DNA from: Bryobacteraceae bacterium
GTDB taxonomy: Bacteria; Acidobacteriota; Terriglobia; Bryobacterales; Bryobacteraceae
Direction: 5' to 3'
Assembly (NCBI GenBank): GCA_947456995.1
Contig: CANGVB010000100.1
Span: forward strand, 1-9,193
DNA: 9,193 nucleotides
The translations under genes and the position numbers were made by a program. The notes under the pieces were generated by a model. The model did no database searches. It saw only the letters and a program-made list of their open reading frames with translations, and was not told the origin of the DNA. Every line of letters starts with the position of its first letter. Position 1 is the first letter of the stretch. Below are positions 5,053 through 9,193 of the stretch, piece after piece.

Positions 5053-7161
5053 ATGTCGACACCAGCCGCAGCCCCACCTACCGTAATCAACTTCACCGTT
5101 GATGGACGCCAGCTTTCTGCCCCTCCGGGTACGTTACTGATCGACGCCTGCAAACGCGCCGGCATTGAAATTCCCGCATTCTGCTACTACGAAGGCTATT
5201 CGCTGCAGGCCGCCTGCCGCATGTGCCTTGTCGAAGTAGAGAAGATGCCGAAGCTGCAGACTGCCTGCACGCTGCCGGTGATGGAAGGGATGATTGTTCG
5301 CAGTGAGACCGAACAGTTGACCAAGGCCCGTAAGGGCACGCTTGAGTTTTTGCTCACCAATCACCCGCTGGATTGCCCGGTTTGCGACAAGGGCGGCGAG
5401 TGTGAATTGCAGGATATGGTGTTCCGTTATGGCGCCGGTGAATCGCGCTTTACGGAGATGAAGAATCATGAGCCGGAGCGGCAGTGGTCGCCGGTGGTGT
5501 TCTACGATCCTGCGCGTTGCATCCTTTGCTACCGCTGCGTGCGTGCCTGTAATGAAGGCATGGGCGTGGGGGCCCTCGGTATTACCAACCGTGGTGTGTT
5601 GAGTGAGATTGCGCCTAACGGCGGCGATCATCTGGATTGCGACGAGTGCGGCGCCTGTATCGATATTTGCCCTGTGGGCGCGCTGACATCCAACACGTAT
5701 CGCTACAAAACGCGGCCGTGGGAGATGCAGCATGTGGGTACGGTTTGTACGCACTGCTCGAATGGTTGCAAGACGACGCTTGGCGTTCGTAATGACGAGA
5801 TTATGCGCGGCAATAACCGCGACCGCTCTGGCATCAACGGCGAGTTTCTGTGCGTGAAGGGCCGTTACGGCTTTGACTTCAATGCGCATGAAGAACGTCT
5901 GACGAGCCCGATGATCCGCATCAATGGCAAGCTTGAGGAAGTGTCCTGGTCTAAGGCGCTGGGCTTTGTGGCTGAGAAGTTCAAGAGCGTGAGTGCGGCT
6001 GGCGGCAAGTTTGGCGTGGTGGCCGGTACGCATCTCACCAACGAAGAGCTGTTCTATCTGCAGAAGTTTTCTCGTGCGGGCCTGAAGAGCTCGAACATCG
6101 ATCACGTGCGCTCGGGTGACTTTGTGACGCTGCTGGATGCAGTGTCTGGGAACCTGACGAGCCTGGCAACGGCTGACGATCTCTACAACACGAAGGCGGC
6201 GCTGGTGATTGGTGCTGACCTGTCGCAACAGCATCCCTTCCTTGCCTTCCAGTTGCGTGCCGATGTGCGGCATCACAAAGCGAAGATCTTTACGGTGACG
6301 CCTGGGCCGGTGCGCGAAGCGAAGTATTCTGCCGCTTCCGTGGTTGTGCCTGAAGGCCAGGAGTTTGACGCGCTCAATAATCTAACCGAACAGTTGAAGG
6401 GCGAGAAAGAACTCGTGATCCTGTTTGGGGATTCGATCAAGGGCCAGCGTGTTCGTGACCTTGTGGCATGGGCTGGAACGCTTGGCATCCCTGTGAAGTA
6501 TGTCTGCCTGGTGGATTACTCGAACTCTCGCGGTGCGATGGATATGGGCGTGATGCCGAATCTGTTGCCGGGCTACGAGGCGGATCCGCATCCGGGTATG
6601 TCGGTGAAGCAGATGCTGGCCAGCGACGCGCTGGATGTGCTTTGGGTGGTGGGTGAGAACCCGCTGCGCGAGACAAAGCTGGCATCGAAGAACGCTTTTG
6701 TTGTGGCTCATAGCATGTTCCTCGATGAGACTGCTTCGACTGCCGATGTGGTCTTCCCGTCGGCCTCTGCATACGAGAAGAACGGCACGGTTACCAACGT
6801 TACCGGGCAGGTGCAGCGGTTGAAGGCGGCTGTACGGACGATGGGCACCAAGACCGATCTTGAGATTCTTGGCCTGATCGCCAAGGAGATGGGAATGGCC
6901 GTTGAGATTGGTGTGTGGAGCCATGATGTTGTCTTCAAGGAGATCCATAAATCGGTGCGTGGCTATAATGTTCCTTTGCCAATCCTCATCACCGGGGGCG
7001 CGGCAGTGACTAACCCTGTAAACGGTCGAGTTGCTGTTGATGTCCTTGTCGACGAAATCCGCTCTGCGGGCGATACCTTGTTTACCTCCGGCTCGCTGGG
7101 CCGGTATTCGAAACTTCTGACCAGTGTTCCTGAGTTTCCGGGCGCTCTTTACAAACGATGA
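5053..7161 (+). CDS. nuoG: NADH-quinone oxidoreductase subunit G (75 kDa Fe-S subunit)
   Basis: A 702-residue multi-cluster electron wire between NuoF and the Q module. N-terminal 2Fe-2S domain: C44, C55, C58, C72 (N1b). Next H104, C108, C111, C117 (N5, HPLDCPVCDKGGEC). Then two complete ferredoxin motifs, C156-x2-C159-x2-C162-x3-C166 and C196-x2-C199-x2-C202-x3-C206; N4 needs only C156, C159, C162 and C206, so a second 4Fe-4S cluster could bind. Then C232, C235, C239, C267, spaced exactly as the N7 ligands of Thermus Nqo3. The rest (about 280-630) is the molybdopterin-oxidoreductase-like domain that in complex I has lost its cofactor. It is shorter than E. coli NuoG but within the family range. 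The ATG at 5053 lacks a good ribosome site. Its stop overlaps nuoH by four bases (ATGA). Confidence 0.95.
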   Translation: MSTPAAAPPTVINFTVDGRQLSAPPGTLLIDACKRAGIEIPAFCYYEGYSLQAACRMCLVEVEKMPKLQTACTLPVMEGMIVRSETEQLTKARKGTLEFLLTNHPLDCPVCDKGGECELQDMVFRYGAGESRFTEMKNHEPERQWSPVVFYDPARCILCYRCVRACNEGMGVGALGITNRGVLSEIAPNGGDHLDCDECGACIDICPVGALTSNTYRYKTRPWEMQHVGTVCTHCSNGCKTTLGVRNDEIMRGNNRDRSGINGEFLCVKGRYGFDFNAHEERLTSPMIRINGKLEEVSWSKALGFVAEKFKSVSAAGGKFGVVAGTHLTNEELFYLQKFSRAGLKSSNIDHVRSGDFVTLLDAVSGNLTSLATADDLYNTKAALVIGADLSQQHPFLAFQLRADVRHHKAKIFTVTPGPVREAKYSAASVVVPEGQEFDALNNLTEQLKGEKELVILFGDSIKGQRVRDLVAWAGTLGIPVKYVCLVDYSNSRGAMDMGVMPNLLPGYEADPHPGMSVKQMLASDALDVLWVVGENPLRETKLASKNAFVVAHSMFLDETASTADVVFPSASAYEKNGTVTNVTGQVQRLKAAVRTMGTKTDLEILGLIAKEMGMAVEIGVWSHDVVFKEIHKSVRGYNVPLPILITGGAAVTNPVNGRVAVDVLVDEIRSAGDTLFTSGSLGRYSKLLTSVPEFPGALYKR

Positions 7162-8366
7162 ATTTCTTTATCATCAGTCTCATCAAAACGGGCATCGTGG
7201 CCGGAGCTTTCATGACCACGCTGGCTTATCTACAGTGGATTGAGCGCAAGGTTCTGGCGCACATTCAGTCACGGCTGGGCCCGTATCGTGTAGGTCCGCA
7301 CGGCCTCTTGCAGCCGCTTGCCGACGTCGTAAAGCTTCTGACCAAGGAAGGCTTTGTGCCTTCTCACGTCAATCATTTCTTCTATATTCTTGCGCCGTTT
7401 CTGGCGGTGTTCTTTGCGCTGATTTCGATCTGCCTGATTCCATTTGGGCCTTCGGTTGAGATCTTCGGAGTTCGTACCGATCTTGGCCTTGCCGACATCA
7501 ACGTGGGTGTTTTGTTTGTTCTCGCCATCTCAAGTGTTGGCGTTTACGGCATTGCGCTGGGTGGTTGGGCATCGAACAACAAGTACTCGCTGATGGGTGG
7601 TTTGCGCAGTTCTGCGCAGATGATCAGCTACGAATTGCCGATGGCGATTGCGCTTGTGTCGCCGCTGCTGCTGCTCAATGATCTATCGCTACGAACGATC
7701 GTCAACGAGCAGGCTGGTTATTATCTGGGCGTGATTCCGCGCTGGTCGATTTTCCAGATGCCGTTTCCGCAGGTGTTCAGCTTTTTGATCTTTTTGATCT
7801 CGGCTTTTGCCGAAACCAATCGCGTTCCGTTTGACTTGCCTGAAGCCGAAAACGAGCTTGTTGCCGGCTTCCACACTGAATACAGCTCGCTGAATTTCGC
7901 AGCCTTCTTTATGGCCGAATACGCGAACATGATCACGGTGACTTGCATGGCTACGGTGTTGTTTCTGGGTGGGTGGCACCCGCTGTGGCCTGCTGAATAC
8001 GGAAGTGATTTTGTTCCTGTCTTATTGATGCTTGGTGGTTCGGCTGTGCTTCTTTTTCATGGTGTAATGCAGCCGCTCAAGGGCCGCCCGTGGGATCGAC
8101 TGACAATGCCGGCCGCTGGCCTTGCGTTTGGTGCGATCGCGCTGGTGTTTCTGGTGCCGGTGCTCAAGCCGATTCTGATGCCTGTCTTCTGGTTTGTTGC
8201 CAAGGCTGGTGTTCTGCTCTTTATCTTTATCTGGATTCGTGGCACGCTGCCGCGCTTCAGATACGACCAACTGATGAACTTCACCTGGAAGTTCCTATTT
8301 CCTGCTGCGATTGTCAATCTGCTGATTACCGCGTTTGCCGTAGCGCTGCAAGGGCCAAAGAACTAG
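7158..8366 (+). CDS. nuoH: NADH-quinone oxidoreductase subunit H (quinone-channel membrane subunit)
   Basis: A 402-residue multi-helix membrane subunit that joins the peripheral arm to the pump and lines the quinone channel. Conserved blocks: WIERKVLAHIQSRLGPYRVG at 27-46, GLLQPLADVVKLLTKE at 49-64, GLRSSAQMISYELP, AETNRVPFDLPEAENELVAG (218-237) with its acidic cluster, HTEYS, and the C-terminal IRGTLPRFRYDQLM. It is longer than the roughly 325 residues of E. coli NuoH. The extra length lies between GGW (271-273) and FWFVAKAG (from 344), where about 60 added residues include two hydrophobic stretches. It starts inside the nuoG stop and ends four bases before nuoJ, so nuoI is absent from its usual position. 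Confidence 0.96.
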   Translation: MNFFIISLIKTGIVAGAFMTTLAYLQWIERKVLAHIQSRLGPYRVGPHGLLQPLADVVKLLTKEGFVPSHVNHFFYILAPFLAVFFALISICLIPFGPSVEIFGVRTDLGLADINVGVLFVLAISSVGVYGIALGGWASNNKYSLMGGLRSSAQMISYELPMAIALVSPLLLLNDLSLRTIVNEQAGYYLGVIPRWSIFQMPFPQVFSFLIFLISAFAETNRVPFDLPEAENELVAGFHTEYSSLNFAAFFMAEYANMITVTCMATVLFLGGWHPLWPAEYGSDFVPVLLMLGGSAVLLFHGVMQPLKGRPWDRLTMPAAGLAFGAIALVFLVPVLKPILMPVFWFVAKAGVLLFIFIWIRGTLPRFRYDQLMNFTWKFLFPAAIVNLLITAFAVALQGPKN

Positions 8367-8370
8367 CGCC

Positions 8371-8868
8371 ATGGATCTGATTCTCTTCATCATCTTCGCC
8401 ACCATCGCCGTGGCCTGTGGAATTTCGCTGGTGGTGCAGAAGCACCCGATCGGCAGCGCTCTCTCGCTGATTGGTGTCATGGGCTCGCTAGCCGTGCTCT
8501 ACCTGTTGCTGGGCGCCGAGTTTATAGCCGCGGTGCAATTGATCGTTTACGCGGGTGCCATCATGGTGCTCTTCGTATTCGTCATCATGTTGCTGAACGC
8601 CGGCGAGGAGGCGAACAAGGGCAGAAGCTGGCCTTCGCGCCTGCTTGGGATTCCCCTGCTCACTGTGTTTCTTGGCTTGCTTGCGTACTTGCTGCAGCGG
8701 ATGGCACCCTCGATGGGTACCGTCACTTTTGGTGCCTTCAATGTTGGCGCCAAGGAGATTGGCCGCAGCCTCTTCAACCACTATCTGCTTCCGTTTGAAG
8801 TCACCAGCGTTCTGGTGCTGATCGCGATTTTAGGCGCGATTGTGCTGGCCCGCAAGGAGATCGACTAA
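8371..8868 (+). CDS. nuoJ: NADH-quinone oxidoreductase subunit J (membrane subunit)
   Basis: A 165-residue membrane subunit of the proximal pump module. Hydrophobic helices appear at about 1-20, 28-46, 52-75, 88-108 and 138-162, giving the expected five. The diagnostic third-helix segment [20 protein letters not shown] is present, a region known in complex I to change shape during turnover. Length is slightly below E. coli NuoJ (184). Its start follows the nuoH stop by four bases; its stop TAA shares a base with the nuoK ATG, indicating coupling. Confidence 0.95.
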   Translation: MDLILFIIFATIAVACGISLVVQKHPIGSALSLIGVMGSLAVLYLLLGAEFIAAVQLIVYAGAIMVLFVFVIMLLNAGEEANKGRSWPSRLLGIPLLTVFLGLLAYLLQRMAPSMGTVTFGAFNVGAKEIGRSLFNHYLLPFEVTSVLVLIAILGAIVLARKEID

Positions 8869-9185
8869 TGCCTCAACTGAATGCCGTCCCTATGTCCTGG
8901 TATTTGATTCTCAGCGCGATTTTGTTCTCGCTGGGAGTCGCCGGCTTTCTCTTTCGCCGGAATATCATCACTGTCTTTATGTCTATCGAGCTGATGCTCA
9001 ATGCTGTGAATCTGAGCTTTGTTGCCTTCTCTCAACATCTGCGCCAGGTAGACGGCCAGATCTTTACCTTCTTTGTGATGGTGGTTGCTGCGGCTGAAGC
9101 CGCCGTTGGCCTGGCCATCATTCTGACTGTGTTCAAGAACCGGCAGACCCTATCGATTGATGAGGTCAGCTCGCTGAAAAACTAA
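8868..9185 (+). CDS. nuoK: NADH-quinone oxidoreductase subunit K (membrane subunit, MrpC-like)
   Basis: A 105-residue three-helix membrane subunit that takes part in proton transfer beside NuoJ. The two buried glutamates needed for pumping are present: E41 in [13 protein letters not shown] and E77 in [13 protein letters not shown], matching E36 and E72 of E. coli. Helices lie at about 12-29, 33-55 and 65-88. The start at 8868 overlaps the nuoJ stop by one base (TAATG); a later Met9 (MSWYL) is possible and would shorten the protein to near the most common length. The stop overlaps an ATG at 9185. Confidence 0.95.
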   Translation: MPQLNAVPMSWYLILSAILFSLGVAGFLFRRNIITVFMSIELMLNAVNLSFVAFSQHLRQVDGQIFTFFVMVVAAAEAAVGLAIILTVFKNRQTLSIDEVSSLKN

Positions 9186-9193
9186 TGCCCAAC
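9185..9193 (+). CDS. nuoL: Start of the next gene, probably NADH-quinone oxidoreductase subunit L (truncated by window end)
   Basis: The ATG at 9185-9187 overlaps the last base of the nuoK stop (TAATG) and is followed by codons for Pro and Asn before the window ends. The same one-base overlap joins nuoD-nuoE and nuoJ-nuoK. nuoL normally follows nuoK. Only three codons are visible, so the identity rests on position. Confidence 0.55.

Noticed and set aside
7783..7800. Tandem TTTTTGATC repeat within nuoH
   Set aside because: It encodes a membrane-helix FLIFLI segment and is explained by coding constraint; too short to be a meaningful repeat.

Overview
The window carries most of a respiratory complex I (nuo) operon on the + strand and, divergent from it on the - strand, a two-gene unit: a small ThiS-type sulfur carrier followed by a secreted polysaccharide deacetylase cut off by the left edge. 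The moderately GC-rich coding style, the split nuoC and nuoD, and the look of the Nuo proteins suggest a Gram-negative soil-type bacterium. Acidobacteriota (Bryobacter/Solibacter-like) is my best guess; this is inference from sequence feel and was not tested by a search.

Layout. 1-753 (-): NodB-domain deacetylase with a signal peptide, probably starting at a CTG codon that overlaps the thiS stop. 750-959 (-): thiS, TTG start. 960-1082: divergent intergenic region with a good sigma70-type promoter for nuo (TTGACC, 18 bases, TATAGT) and a perfect 7-bp hairpin whose loop holds most of the -35 box. 1083-9185 (+): nuoA, C, D, E, F, G, H, J, K, tightly packed with 1-4 base overlaps or gaps of at most 18 bases. 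The first three codons of nuoL fall at the right edge.

The subunits would together form the NADH-oxidising N module (NuoE, F, G: FMN plus clusters N1a, N3, N1b, N4, N5, N7), part of the Q module (NuoC, D) and part of the membrane arm (NuoA, H, J, K, then L). Electrons would pass from NADH through FMN and the Fe-S chain to quinone, coupled to ion pumping.

Three things stand out. (1) nuoD has an in-frame TAA at 2217-2219, at the codon before the conserved QVIPLTDR segment. The reading frame is intact and well conserved on both sides, so this is a single-base nonsense change, a sequencing error, or readthrough/reinitiation. (2) nuoB is absent between nuoA and nuoC (6 bases between them). (3) nuoI is absent between nuoH and nuoJ (4 bases). 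NuoB and NuoI carry clusters N2, N6a and N6b, which link the NADH module to quinone, so those genes must lie elsewhere or the complex is incomplete or unusual. NuoG also keeps a full eight-cysteine two-cluster ferredoxin domain, and NuoH has a roughly 60-residue hydrophobic insertion. I found no RNA genes, mobile elements or CRISPR arrays, and no wholly unknown system.
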